A DNA stretch of 34,579 bases from Chitinophaga pinensis (GCA_945865645.1 CAMBEI010000023.1:1-34579), one strand, 5' to 3'. Shown: positions 1-7,910, counted from the first letter of the stretch. Made by a program: numbers and translations. The notes: generated by a model from the sequence alone, not told the origin.

Positions 1-20
1 GTGGTGGTGGTGGTGGTGGT
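1..20 (+). repeat. GGT trinucleotide repeat (poly-Gly coding)
   Basis: The window opens inside an uninterrupted GGT/GTG triplet tract that encodes a glycine run in the surface protein. Its true length is cut off by the window edge. Triplet tracts of this kind can change length by slippage without breaking the frame. Confidence 0.7.
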
Positions 21-1658
21 GTATTCTTTTTAAACCGGCCTTCATTACCGGCCAATATTACTTCAGTAAATACCAGTGGCGATGTAAATGGTGTAATATA
101 TACAGATGCAAATAACCCATGGGGTGCCACTTCCGGAACCGGGGGAACCATTCTTTTCGATTTACCAGATCCCTTTGATAATCTTTTATTTACACCAAAT
201 ATAGATTCTGTAAGAATTAATAACATAATCAACTATTGCAATAATATTCAGTTTACCGGTTTGGGATTTACAAATACTTACCCATTGGCGGCCTCAGGCT
301 GGCAATGGTATTTTGGCGATGGTGGCAGCAGCACTTTGCAAAATCCAATTCACAATTACAATGCAGTTAGTAACTATGATGTAAAATTAATTGTAACAGA
401 TATTAACGGTTGTAAAGACAGCATCATCAAAACAATAAACACAGCAGGCAGTATGCTTGCCGAAGCAGGAAGAGATACTTCTTTTTGTGTAACCGGTGTA
501 AAAATATTTACATTAAATGGAAGCGGCACGGGTACTTATTTATGGATGCCTGCTGCCATACTTAATAACAACACCCTGCAAAACCCAACAGCAACTACCA
601 ACGCAACAACAAAATTTTATCTTACTGTTTCAAATGGTACAGGATGTTCAGCAATTGATTCTGTTACAGTAACAATCAATCAAAACCCTATTGTAAAAAC
701 TTTAAAAGATACAACCATCTGTAAAAATGCGTTGCTTGTTTTAACAACAGGCGGAGCCGAAAATTATAACTGGAACCCCGGTATATATGTAAGCGATTCA
801 ACCATTGCAAACCCAAATTATACCGATATAAATCCCCATTCTTTAATAGTAACCGGTACAGATATGAATGGCTGCAAAGCAAATGATACCATTACTGTAG
901 ATGTAAAAAATCGAACAACATTTATTACACCAGAAAGGAAAACAATTTGTAGGGGAACCTCTGTACAATTAAATGGTAATAACGGAAATGCTTTTCAATA
1001 TGTATGGAGTCCTGTTCTCTATCTAAGTAATCCTGTAGTTGAAAAACCTGTCGCCAATCCTCCATTTACTACTGTCTATACTTTAAAAGTTTCGGATAAT
1101 ATTTGTAAAAACGACAGCAATTTTTTAATACCCGTTACCGTACTTTCAGCACCAACTGTAAAAGCAACAAAAAGTAATGATCTTAATTGCAACAAACCAT
1201 TTGCACAATTAAATGCAAGTGGTGCAACCACTTATACTTGGTTGCCTGCTTATGCAATCAATAACGACAGCATTGCCAATCCAATCGCCAATCCAGCAAT
1301 AACCACCACTTATTATGTGTATGGAAAAGACAGTACAATTTGTGCAGGAATAGACAGTATTAAAGTAATAGCAGACTTTAAAAACCACGGATTCATATTA
1401 CCAAACAGTTTTACGCCCAATAACGACGGCCTTAACGATTATTTCGGCATAAAATATTACCGTGATATAACCGATTTGGAATTTATTATTTTCAACCGTT
1501 ATGGTGGCATTGTTTTTATAACCAATAATGCCAACGATTACTGGGATGGAAATTATAAAGGAAAACCTGCAGGCCCGGGCTATTATGTTTACTACATTAA
1601 AGGAAAAACATTGTGTGGTAATGTTGAGATAAAGGATAATGTATTGCTTTTAAGATAA
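3..1658 (+). CDS. Secreted PKD/repeat protein with type IX secretion C-terminal domain (5' partial)
   Basis: The reading frame is open from base 3, so the gene begins upstream of the window; 551 residues are visible. It opens with a run of at least six Gly codons, then an Asn/Thr/Gly-rich stretch. A PKD-type domain follows (WYFGDGG motif, about residues 80-155), then four tandem beta-rich repeats of about 75 residues, each with a Y-x-W-x-P core and a conserved Cys near its end. The last 90 residues (PNSFTPNNDGLND, FNRYGG, WDGNYKG, GPGYYVYYIKG) match the gliding-motility-associated C-terminal domain used as a type B sorting signal by the type IX secretion system. The protein is therefore expected to be exported across the outer membrane and surface-anchored or released, probably as an adhesin. 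The family call is firm; the adhesin role is inference. Confidence 0.9.
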   Translation, partial: GGGGGGVFFLNRPSLPANITSVNTSGDVNGVIYTDANNPWGATSGTGGTILFDLPDPFDNLLFTPNIDSVRINNIINYCNNIQFTGLGFTNTYPLAASGWQWYFGDGGSSTLQNPIHNYNAVSNYDVKLIVTDINGCKDSIIKTINTAGSMLAEAGRDTSFCVTGVKIFTLNGSGTGTYLWMPAAILNNNTLQNPTATTNATTKFYLTVSNGTGCSAIDSVTVTINQNPIVKTLKDTTICKNALLVLTTGGAENYNWNPGIYVSDSTIANPNYTDINPHSLIVTGTDMNGCKANDTITVDVKNRTTFITPERKTICRGTSVQLNGNNGNAFQYVWSPVLYLSNPVVEKPVANPPFTTVYTLKVSDNICKNDSNFLIPVTVLSAPTVKATKSNDLNCNKPFAQLNASGATTYTWLPAYAINNDSIANPIANPAITTTYYVYGKDSTICAGIDSIKVIADFKNHGFILPNSFTPNNDGLNDYFGIKYYRDITDLEFIIFNRYGGIVFITNNANDYWDGNYKGKPAGPGYYVYYIKGKTLCGNVEIKDNVLLLR

Positions 1659-1664
1659 TTTTTT

Positions 1665-1715
1665 ATGAAAAAACTACTTCTGTTTATATTAATCGTTTCA
1701 AATAATACTTATTGA
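1665..1715 (+). pseudogene. Truncated signal-peptide-like start (16 codons)
   Basis: An ATG six bases after the stop of the preceding secreted protein opens a frame that begins MKKLLLFILIVSNN and stops after 16 codons. The basic start followed by a hydrophobic run looks like the first part of an export signal. In Bacteroidota a PorP/SprF-type outer-membrane gene often follows a gene with this sorting domain, so this may be the stump of such a partner. That identity is inference, and a chance short frame is possible. Confidence 0.3.
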
Positions 1716-1770
1716 CTCATTTAATAAGGTGAAAAATGGTCAAAAAATAACCACTATAAAATTAAAATAA
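1693..1770 (+). pseudogene. C-terminal coding remnant ahead of a DUF2442-like pseudogene
   Basis: A 25-codon open stretch without a start reads ...DSFNKVKNGQKITTIKLK and ends in TAA directly abutting the ATG of the next frame (TAAATG). The amphipathic sequence and the abutting stop/start look like the tail of a gene that was once translationally coupled to the DUF2442-like frame. DUF2442 genes are often paired with DUF4160 genes, so this could be a DUF4160 tail, but too little remains to assign it. Confidence 0.3.
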
Positions 1771-2032
1771 ATGACAACTACACTTAAAAATACCAAAATT
1801 TGTATTGAAAAATTAAATTTCGATATCGTGGGAAAAATGTCATTGAAACTTAAAGATGGTCGTGTAATTATTGTCCCATTAAAATATTTTCCAGACATAC
1901 AAAAGTTGCCGGTTTAAAAAAGGAAAAAAATACACAATTATTGACGACCGGACCATTCTTTTCTCTTATTCTGACTCTGTGTATCATTTGGAGGATTTTA
2001 TGGGATTAGAAAGCAAATGGCGAGAAAGATAA
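1771..2032 (+). pseudogene. DUF2442-like small protein, frameshifted
   Basis: An ATG frame of 48 codons contains LKDGRVIIVPLKYFP and stops at 1915-1917. A second frame, shifted by one base and open from the A-rich tract near 1916-1929, continues with YTIIDDRTILFSYSDSVYH and LEDFMGLE to a stop at 2030-2032. Joined, the two give about 85 residues with the typical DUF2442 order: a strand pair with DGR, then P-L-x-x-F/Y-P, then a C-terminal V-Y-H-L-E-D-F-x-G segment. The break lies in a run of A residues, where slippage mutations or sequencing errors are common, so a base-calling error is the main alternative. The function of DUF2442 is not established; it is often found in small two-gene toxin-antitoxin-like modules. 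Confidence 0.5.
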
Positions 2033-2341
2033 GAAAGGCAGCTTATAATAGCACCTACAAGAAATTGGCGGTTCAGTGGTTAAATGAACATTTGTGGTTA
2101 ATCAAAGTTTGGTTCTCCGCATCAACATTTGTGGTGAAAATCGCCACCTTCGCAAAGCCCGAAACCTTTATATGCCATTTTAAAAGACGACCGTGTCAAT
2201 AAGGGTTACACCTAATAGAATAAGAAAGTATTATGCCACTAATTTGCGTTTACAGCCTTGAAATAATATTTTTTGGCAGTATGAATTGAAGTAGATATTT
2301 TGTGGCACATCATTATTAGTATTTACTTTAACTTTAATTAT
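2033..2341. other. Intergenic stretch without a credible gene; short direct repeat
   Basis: No frame here has convincing protein character. The 12-base word aacatttgtggt occurs twice (2087-2098 and 2124-2135), 37 bases apart, and the second copy runs into a small GTGG/CCAC hairpin at about 2131-2147. This is probably debris of the accessory region between the surface protein and the DUF2177 gene. No clear promoter for the downstream gene was found. Confidence 0.4.
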
Positions 2342-2749
2342 ATGCCTTTATCAAAATTAATCATAAGCTATCTCCTTACTGCTGTTGTATTTTTTGCTAT
2401 TGATATGGTTTGGCTGGGTTTTATAGCAAAAGATTTGTATAGGAAATACCTGAGCAATTTTTTAAGTGATAAAGTGAACTGGACAGCTGCCATTATTTTT
2501 TATTTGCTATTTATTGTAGGTATTTTTTATTTTTCAATTCTTCCGGCTATTGAAAAGAATTCTCTGCTAAAAGCTTTGATCAGCGGCGCATTGTTTGGAT
2601 TTTTTACTTATGCCACTTACGATCTTACCAATTTAGCTACCTTAAAAGACTGGCCACTTCGCATAGTTTTTATTGATATTATTTGGGGTGCAATACTAAC
2701 AGGACTGGTAAGCACAGCAGGTTTCTTTATTGCTAAATGGGTTTCTTAA
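2342..2749 (+). CDS. DUF2177 family membrane protein
   Basis: This 135-residue protein has four predicted membrane helices. The family signature is visible in the first helix (F-F-A-I-D-M-V-W-L-G) and in the segment YATYDLTNLATLKDWP between helices 3 and 4. The ATG at 2342 is preferred over an in-frame GTG 42 bases upstream because it matches the usual family length and N-terminus. The stop is directly followed by the ATG of the DUF1295 gene, so the two are probably co-translated. DUF2177 proteins are inner-membrane proteins of unknown function, often found with DUF1295 and cyclopropane-fatty-acid-synthase genes, which suggests membrane-lipid modification. No such synthase is in this window. 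Confidence 0.85.
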   Translation: MPLSKLIISYLLTAVVFFAIDMVWLGFIAKDLYRKYLSNFLSDKVNWTAAIIFYLLFIVGIFYFSILPAIEKNSLLKALISGALFGFFTYATYDLTNLATLKDWPLRIVFIDIIWGAILTGLVSTAGFFIAKWVS

Positions 2750-3520
2750 ATGTTAACCATTTTCATAAACTGTTTTATCATCATTACTATATATGCCACT
2801 TTATGGTTTGTAGTGGCATTGATTAAAAAAAGAAATGATGTGGCAGACATTGCGTGGGGTCTTGGTTATATTATTATTTGCGGTTATCTCTTTACGACTA
2901 ATAAATCATCACCTGTTTTATTATTGTTGTATAGCCTTGTTACTCTTTGGGGTTTACGTCTTAGTGTGCACATTTATCTCCGGAATAAAAACAAAAATGA
3001 AGATTTTCGTTATTTGGCATGGCGCAAAGAATGGGGCAAAACATTTTACTGGCGAAGTTATGGTCAGGTATTTTTGTTGCAGGGAGTTTTATTGATCATT
3101 ATAATTTCCCCGTTAATAAATGCTGCTATATCCGGCGTTCAGCATTGGAATACTTTAACCTTGATAGGCACAGTTTGCTGGCTGATTGGTTTTTATTTTC
3201 AAACACTGGCTGATTGGCAATTATCCGTATTTATAAAACATAAAAAAATACCAGGTACTATAATGCAATCCGGATTATGGAAATACAGCCGCCATCCTAA
3301 TTATTTCGGGGAGATAATGATGTGGTGGGGAATTTTTATCATTTCGCTTCCTTTATCCAACAGTATTTTTTTTATCATCAGTCCGTTAACCATTACGTTG
3401 TTTTTGGTTTTTGTATCTGGGGTTCCTTTATTGGAAAATAAATATGCCAACAATCCTGCATTTAAAAAATATAAAAAAAGAACTAGTAAATTAATCCCTA
3501 TGCCAGTAAAGAAAGTTTAA
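2750..3520 (+). CDS. DUF1295 family membrane protein (steroid 5-alpha-reductase-like)
   Basis: This 256-residue integral membrane protein has about six to seven helices. The C-terminal signature is clear: the segment [15 protein letters not shown] with G-L-W-x-x-S-R-H-P-N-Y-x-G-E, then a WWG helix. This is the NADPH- and substrate-binding region of the isoprenylcysteine methyltransferase / steroid 5-alpha-reductase superfamily. The substrate is unknown; in bacteria the genes are usually linked to lipid-modification genes. It starts at the base after the DUF2177 stop, so it forms a two-gene operon with it. A hairpin lies about 30 bases after the stop. Confidence 0.88.
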   Translation: MLTIFINCFIIITIYATLWFVVALIKKRNDVADIAWGLGYIIICGYLFTTNKSSPVLLLLYSLVTLWGLRLSVHIYLRNKNKNEDFRYLAWRKEWGKTFYWRSYGQVFLLQGVLLIIIISPLINAAISGVQHWNTLTLIGTVCWLIGFYFQTLADWQLSVFIKHKKIPGTIMQSGLWKYSRHPNYFGEIMMWWGIFIISLPLSNSIFFIISPLTITLFLVFVSGVPLLENKYANNPAFKKYKKRTSKLIPMPVKKV

Positions 3521-3550
3521 ATCCAATCGAAACACTTTACTATATAAAAA

Positions 3551-3571
3551 AGCCACCTACATCAGGTGGCT
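3551..3571. terminator. Hairpin after the DUF1295 gene
   Basis: An 8-bp perfect stem (agccacct / aggtggct) with a 5-base loop is preceded on the + strand by six A residues, which read as a T-run on the - strand. On the + strand no T-run follows directly. It can therefore act as an intrinsic terminator for leftward transcription and perhaps weakly for the DUF2177-DUF1295 operon. The rest of 3521-3651 shows no gene. Confidence 0.5.
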
Positions 3572-3651
3572 AACTAACTAAAACTAACGTAATTCTTAAT
3601 TCTTTTTTAAATTTTAAATCAGCTTTTATTCGCCTATTACTTAGGCAATAA

Positions 3652-4171
3652 TACTTTATTGATTACAACAAAGAAAAAAAAGCAGCATTAAAAAAACTAT
3701 TGCATCAGGGTATTACAAAGCGGTTGTCAAAATCAGTAGATGAAACCAAGCTGCTTAAAAAGTGGCTATCAGAGAAAGAAACACTGCTTGAAAAAATAGA
3801 GAAGAAGTTTTTGTTCGATGAAATTGAAAAGGAGATATATGACAAACATGTAACAATAATTAAAGAAGAGATGCGGGTGTTATCTGATGATCTTGTTAAA
3901 ACTGACATTAACATTTCGAACCTTGAAAATGTCGTTGAAAAATGTTTGGGTATTGCACAGAAAATAAGCAGGGCTTTGGTTACAGCAGGTTTTGATAACA
4001 AGCGGGTACTGCAAAACCTGATATTCCCAAAAGGAATCCTGTATAATAAAGAAAAAGGGGTAGTTCGAACCGAAAGAGTGAACAGCTTGTTCGCTTCAAT
4101 ACCTCTACTGCAAAGAGTTTTAGCAGAAAAAAAGAAAGGTAACCTCGTTGGAGATTACCTTAACTCTGATT
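3652..4171 (+). pseudogene. C-terminal remnant of a large serine recombinase
   Basis: The frame is open from 3652 (after a TAA at 3649-3651) and runs into the tRNA gene at 4172. It shows the C-terminal part of Bacteroidota large serine recombinases: a Lys/Glu-rich coiled coil (LLEKIEKKFLFDEIEKEIYD), then F-D-N-K-R-V-L-Q-N-L-I-F-P-K-G-I-x-Y-(N/D)-K-E, R-V-N-S-L-F and a K-K-K-G-N-L-V tail. The resolvase catalytic domain, recombinase domain and zinc ribbon are all missing, so only about 170 residues remain and the product must be inactive. Past 4171 the same frame only translates the antisense of tRNA-Leu. It is interpreted as a scar of an element that inserted at or near the tRNA 3' end. Confidence 0.75.
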
Positions 4172-4258
4172 TGGTGCCCACGAAAGGAATCGAACCTTCA
4201 CGCCCTTGCGAACGGCAGATTTTGAGTCTACTGCGTCTACCAATTCCGCCACATGGGC
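4172..4258 (-). tRNA. tRNA-Leu (anticodon CAA)
   Basis: Read on the - strand, the gene starts GCCCATG and ends with the pairing CGTGGGC followed by A and an encoded CCA (one G-U pair in the acceptor stem). The D-loop region has GCGG...GGTAGACGC, the anticodon loop is C-T-C-A-A-A-A with CAA at the anticodon, and the T-loop is GGTTCGATTCC. The 87-base length and long variable arm fit a class II leucine tRNA reading UUG. Its 3' end abuts the recombinase remnant, as expected of a tRNA used as an integration site. Confidence 0.93.
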
Positions 4259-4285
4259 AACTATAAATTGGGATGTAAAATTACA

Positions 4286-4765
4286 TCATCCCGATAATCT
4301 GTCCAAAATACGTTGCAGGTATTTTTCTTTGAAGTAATATTCCTTTAGCTTTAAAAGGTCGGCTGTGGTAGTAGATAACTCATTATAGTTATTAATTACA
4401 GACTCTACTTCACTATAAAGTTTTTTTGTAAGTTCTTTTATTTGTGAAATGGCATCATTGGATAAATCTTCGTTTAACTCCATCATTTCCATTAAAAAAA
4501 TGGGAGGCAATTGATATTTTTCATTTTCAGCTAATAATCCCTTTAATTGCAAAATGTATTTAATAGTTTCCCCTTTGTTTTTTAATATTTTTAAGGCTTG
4601 ATTGAGTCGTGTACTCATCTCAAGCGCCTCTTCCTGCTCTAGCTCTGTGCCCCGTGTAAAAAAATCGGGATGATATTTTTTTTGTAACTCAAAATATTTT
4701 TGAGACAGCTTACCCATGTCTATGTTAATTGTAATAGGTAGTTCAAATAATTCAAAATAATTCAT
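4286..4765 (-). CDS. hscB: Fe-S cluster co-chaperone HscB
   Basis: This 159-residue J-domain protein has the invariant HPD at residues 32-34 (KYHPDFF) in an N-terminal J domain that starts MNYFELFELP, like the Asp/Asn-Tyr-Phe start of characterised HscB proteins. The C-terminal half is a helical bundle (LPPIFLMEMMELNEDL) that in HscB binds the scaffold IscU. The protein delivers IscU-bound clusters to an HscA/DnaK-type chaperone. The upstream in-frame start would add 11 residues that do not fit the family, so the ATG at 4763-4765 is chosen. A good promoter ends four bases from this ATG, which implies a leaderless or nearly leaderless mRNA. No other isc/suf gene is nearby. Confidence 0.9.
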   Translation of the reverse strand: MNYFELFELPITINIDMGKLSQKYFELQKKYHPDFFTRGTELEQEEALEMSTRLNQALKILKNKGETIKYILQLKGLLAENEKYQLPPIFLMEMMELNEDLSNDAISQIKELTKKLYSEVESVINNYNELSTTTADLLKLKEYYFKEKYLQRILDRLSG

Positions 4766-4769
4766 TATA

Positions 4770-4799
4770 CAAATGTATAACCTTGTATATAAAATCAAA
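4770..4799 (-). promoter_or_regulatory. Promoter of hscB (TTTG-N18-TACATTTG)
   Basis: On the - strand a TTTG (bases 4799-4796) is followed after 18 nt by TACATTTG (4777-4770), matching the Bacteroidota -33/-7 consensus TTTG-N17-23-TAnnTTTG. The -7 box ends four bases before the hscB ATG, placing the expected transcription start at or next to the A of the ATG. Confidence 0.6.
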
Positions 4800-4830
4800 A
4801 ATGTAAATTGTGATTGAAAAACGACGATTG

Positions 4831-6030
4831 ATGCTTAAGATTGGATTAATAAGAGAAGGTAAAATACCCCAAGACAATAGGGTGGCAATAACTCCAGCTC
4901 AATGTAAATGGCTGCGTATAAATTTTAATGATGTGGAAGTAATTGCCCAACATTCTACTAATAGATGCTATACAGATAAAGAATATGAAAGGGCAGGCAT
5001 ACAAGTGCAGGAAGATATGACTGAGTGTAATCTTTTATTAGGCATAAAAGAGGTTCCACTTGATATGTTACTAGAAGGAAAAACCTACATGTTTTTTTCA
5101 CATACAAAAAAAATGCAACTCTCTAATCAAAAACTTTTTAAAACAATAATTGATAAAAAAATTACACTTATCGATTATGAATGCTTAGCGCATGAAGATG
5201 GCACCCGAATTATTGGCTTTGGTTTTTTTGCTGGTATTGTAGGCGCTCACAATGGAATGATGGCTTATGGTAATCGAACAGGTTCTTTTAATTTAGCCAG
5301 AGTGGGCTCAGTTAATAGTTTTCAAAAACTAATACATACTTATTTTGGATTAAAATTACCTCATATTAAAATTGCCGTAACCGGTACTGGACGAGTAGCA
5401 CATGGGGTATTAGAAATTATGAATTTAATGGGAATACATGAAGTAGAACCAGATGATTACTTAGAAAAAGAATTTACATACCCAGTGTATGTTCATTTAA
5501 AAGGGAATGATTTATATAAACACAAAGAAACAGGAAAGTATAATCGAGACGATTTTCATAAAAATGCACAAAATTATAAATGTCTTTTTATACATTATGT
5601 TTCAAGCACTGATATTCTTATAAATGGAATTTATTGGCAAAGTGATATACCACGCCTGTTTGAATTGGCTGACATAAGCAAGGATAATTTTAGAATAAAA
5701 ACGATTGCAGATATAACAGATGATAGAGATGGTTCAGTACCCTGTAATCTTGGAGATAACACCATTAATGACCCTGTGTATGGCGTTGACAAGCTCAGCT
5801 TTGATCGTACTGCTCCTTATTTATCAAATTCTATTGATATAATGGCCGTAGGTAATTTACCTAACGAGCTGCCTAGAGACGCAAGTCGTTATTTTGGCGA
5901 ACAACTCATTAAATATGTATTAGATGATATTAGACTTGGGGGCAGTAAACTTATTCAGAATGCAACCATGGTTGATACTGGCAAGTTAAATAATCCTTAC
6001 CTGTACATGAAAGATTATGCTGGAGTTTAA
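4831..6030 (+). CDS. Saccharopine dehydrogenase-like NAD(P)-dependent oxidoreductase
   Basis: This 399-residue protein has an alanine-dehydrogenase/transhydrogenase N-terminal fold. It begins GLIREGK...DNRVAITPAQC, continues with L-L-G-I-K-E-V-P, F-F-S-H-T-K-K and LIDYECLAHEDGTRIIGFG, then a nucleotide-binding segment with a modified glycine motif (VTGTGRVAHG). The C-terminal D-I-M-A-V-G-N-L-P-x-E-L-P-R-D-A-S-x-x-F parallels the yeast LYS1 enzyme (saccharopine dehydrogenase, L-lysine-forming). The likely reaction interconverts saccharopine with lysine and 2-oxoglutarate; direction cannot be read from sequence. The ATG at 4831 is preferred over a GTG at 4810 because family members start at M-x-K-I-G-L-I-R-E. 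It is divergent from hscB and convergent with the trmN6-like gene, one base between stops. Alanine dehydrogenase is less likely. Confidence 0.78.
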   Translation: MLKIGLIREGKIPQDNRVAITPAQCKWLRINFNDVEVIAQHSTNRCYTDKEYERAGIQVQEDMTECNLLLGIKEVPLDMLLEGKTYMFFSHTKKMQLSNQKLFKTIIDKKITLIDYECLAHEDGTRIIGFGFFAGIVGAHNGMMAYGNRTGSFNLARVGSVNSFQKLIHTYFGLKLPHIKIAVTGTGRVAHGVLEIMNLMGIHEVEPDDYLEKEFTYPVYVHLKGNDLYKHKETGKYNRDDFHKNAQNYKCLFIHYVSSTDILINGIYWQSDIPRLFELADISKDNFRIKTIADITDDRDGSVPCNLGDNTINDPVYGVDKLSFDRTAPYLSNSIDIMAVGNLPNELPRDASRYFGEQLIKYVLDDIRLGGSKLIQNATMVDTGKLNNPYLYMKDYAGV

Positions 6031-6031
6031 T

Positions 6032-6745
6032 TTATAGGTACAAATAATAATCTTTTAATTGTTCTATAAACTCATTTGAGTAATTAGGTTCTATATCTTT
6101 TATTGTTATTATACTATAATTTTTTTTTTCTGGGTTGCGTTTAAAAAATATAATACCTCTAAAAAATTGATGCCTACTGCTTTGTTTTACAAGAATTTGG
6201 TTACTAAGATGTAGGTTAAAATTCAGAGCTTCCTCTATAAAAAATTCTACCCTTTGGTAAGGGAGTAAAAGAGCAAAAAATCCATCAGCAGATAAGCGTA
6301 TATCAACTGCCTGCAATAACTGAATTAATGTGAGCGAATTATCATGCTTTGCATTATTTTTTGTGTTATTAGGCGATTGAAGATCATTTTCAAAAAAAGG
6401 AGGATTAGCGATAATGCAATCGTATTTTTTTAACGAATTAAAAGTCAATACATTTTCATTATAAACTTGAATGCGATCGCTCCATGAGCAAGCCACCACA
6501 TTTTGTTGTGCCTGTAATGCTGCTTTAGTATCAATTTCGATGGCATCAATATAAGCAGTAGTATTTTTTTGTGCCACCATTATAGATAATAATCCTGTTC
6601 CTGTTCCTATGTCTAAACAGTTTGTAATAGGCAATTTGTAAGAGGCCACGATTGCTCCAAATAAACAGGCATCCGTACATACTTTCATAGCACACTGATC
6701 CTGCTGAATGGTAAATTGTTTAAATTTAAAATAGTGGTTAGACAT
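6032..6745 (-). CDS. trmN6: tRNA1(Val) (adenine-37-N6)-methyltransferase-like (TrmN6/YfiC)
   Basis: This 237-residue class I methyltransferase has the SAM motif DIGTGTG at residues 45-51, an acidic end of strand 2 (DAIEID), and the amino-methylating motif NPPFF at 114-118, typical of N6-adenine methyltransferases. The N-terminal F-x-F-K-Q-F-T-I-x-Q-D-x-C-A-M-K-V-C-T-D-A segment is characteristic of the YfiC/TrmN6 group, which methylates A37 of tRNA-Val in E. coli. The ATG at 6743-6745 (MSNHYFKFKQF) fits the family better than the upstream start six codons earlier. Target specificity in this organism is inferred. Confidence 0.88.
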   Translation of the reverse strand: MSNHYFKFKQFTIQQDQCAMKVCTDACLFGAIVASYKLPITNCLDIGTGTGLLSIMVAQKNTTAYIDAIEIDTKAALQAQQNVVACSWSDRIQVYNENVLTFNSLKKYDCIIANPPFFENDLQSPNNTKNNAKHDNSLTLIQLLQAVDIRLSADGFFALLLPYQRVEFFIEEALNFNLHLSNQILVKQSSRHQFFRGIIFFKRNPEKKNYSIITIKDIEPNYSNEFIEQLKDYYLYL

Positions 6746-6823
6746 GCAAACTGTAATATACAAGCTTTGAATAAGTCTTTAATAAATATAGGGGTGCTAT
6801 TGTATTTTTATTTCATCATTTAT

Positions 6824-7885
6824 TTACCACTCTGCTCTTGCAGAAGGACTTATGCTGAGAGGTGTAAAATCTTTTTTCAAATATTTGTAATATCCTGTGA
6901 TGGCTATCATAGCAGCATTATCGGTGCAATATTCAAATGCAGGAATATAAGTATTCCAATGCTCTTTTTCTCCCATTTCTTTAAATGCTTTACGCAATAA
7001 GCTATTGGCACTAACACCCCCAGCTAGACAAATATCTTTAATGCCAGTTTCTATTGTGGCCTTTTTTAATTTGTTTAATAAAATACTTATAATTCTATCT
7101 TGTATGGATGCACAGATATCATTCAAGTTTTCGTCAATAAATTTTTTTCGGTTGAATTCTTCAGCTAAAAATTCTTCTTTAAATAAATTACTAGTGCCAG
7201 CATTTTTTAAAAAATATAGGATAGATGTCTTTAATCCCGAAAAGCTAAAATTTAAACCCGGTATTTGCGGCTCTGGAAATTTAAAACGTTTGGCATTACC
7301 GGTAGCAGCATACTTATCTATTAATGGACCGCCAGGATAGGGGAGGCCGAGCATCTTGGCTGTTTTATCAAATGCTTCGCCTGCAGCATCATCAATAGAT
7401 TCGCCAATTACTTTTAATTGGGTTGCAGAATCGCATTGTACAATTTGTGTGTGCCCACCACTAACGGTTAAACATAAAAAAGGGAATGCTGGTTTTATAT
7501 CAGGTATTAAATTAGCCAACACATGCGCTTGCATATGATGTACAGCAATTAATGGTTTATCTAAAGCCAGTGCCAATGATTTTGCAAACTGGCTGCCTAC
7601 CAGTAAAGAACCAATTAATCCAGGTGCTTGAGTAAATGCAATGGCATCTATATCCGAAAGTTGTAAGCCCTCAGAACGCTGAGCATTTGCAGTTTGTAGT
7701 GCTATATCCACTACAGGTACAATATGTTGCATATGCGCACGACTAGCTAGCTCTGGTACTACTCCTCCGTATTTTTCGTGTACAGATTGATTGGCAATAC
7801 AATTAGATAAAATTTTTCCATCAACACAAACAGATGCAGATGTGTCGTCGCAACTTGATTCAATGGCTAAAATGCAAATAGGCAT
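6824..7885 (-). CDS. tsaD: tRNA N6-threonylcarbamoyladenosine synthase, catalytic subunit TsaD
   Basis: This 353-residue Kae1/TsaD family protein transfers the threonylcarbamoyl group to A37 of ANN-decoding tRNAs, with TsaB and TsaE. Visible are the N-terminal AIESSCDDTS ATPase-fold motif, the metal-binding H-M-Q-A-H at residues 117-121, SGGHTQ, the nucleotide loop G-L-x-Y-P-G-G-P, an A-G-G-V-S-A-N segment and the C-terminal CTDNAAMIA with the third metal ligand. Length is normal for the family. ATG at 7883-7885 is preferred over a TTG one codon upstream. A TAnnTTTG box lies about 25 bases upstream. Confidence 0.97.
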   Translation of the reverse strand: MPICILAIESSCDDTSASVCVDGKILSNCIANQSVHEKYGGVVPELASRAHMQHIVPVVDIALQTANAQRSEGLQLSDIDAIAFTQAPGLIGSLLVGSQFAKSLALALDKPLIAVHHMQAHVLANLIPDIKPAFPFLCLTVSGGHTQIVQCDSATQLKVIGESIDDAAGEAFDKTAKMLGLPYPGGPLIDKYAATGNAKRFKFPEPQIPGLNFSFSGLKTSILYFLKNAGTSNLFKEEFLAEEFNRKKFIDENLNDICASIQDRIISILLNKLKKATIETGIKDICLAGGVSANSLLRKAFKEMGEKEHWNTYIPAFEYCTDNAAMIAITGYYKYLKKDFTPLSISPSARAEW

Positions 7886-7910
7886 CAATAAATAATTAGA
7901 TAATGTTTTA

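Noticed and set aside
2017..2202. 61-codon + strand frame overlapping the end of the DUF2442-like pseudogene
   Set aside because: It has no recognisable domain, an unusual composition, and starts inside the pseudogene in another frame.
2087..2230. Integron attC-like site after the broken DUF2442-like gene
   Set aside because: The required GTTRRRY core and paired inner boxes were not found; only a direct repeat and weak hairpin are present.
3700..4171. Functional small coiled-coil gene starting near 3700
   Set aside because: The sequence matches the C-terminal part of serine recombinases and the frame is open upstream without a proper start, so it is a remnant.
1659..4258. Active toxin-antitoxin system or defence island
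   Set aside because: All candidate small genes here are truncated or frameshifted, and no intact toxin, nuclease or defence gene is visible.
4172..4266. Continuation of the recombinase frame (...G-I-E-P-S-R-P-C-E-R...) as a protein C-terminus
   Set aside because: This is the translated antisense strand of tRNA-Leu, a well-known false protein tail.
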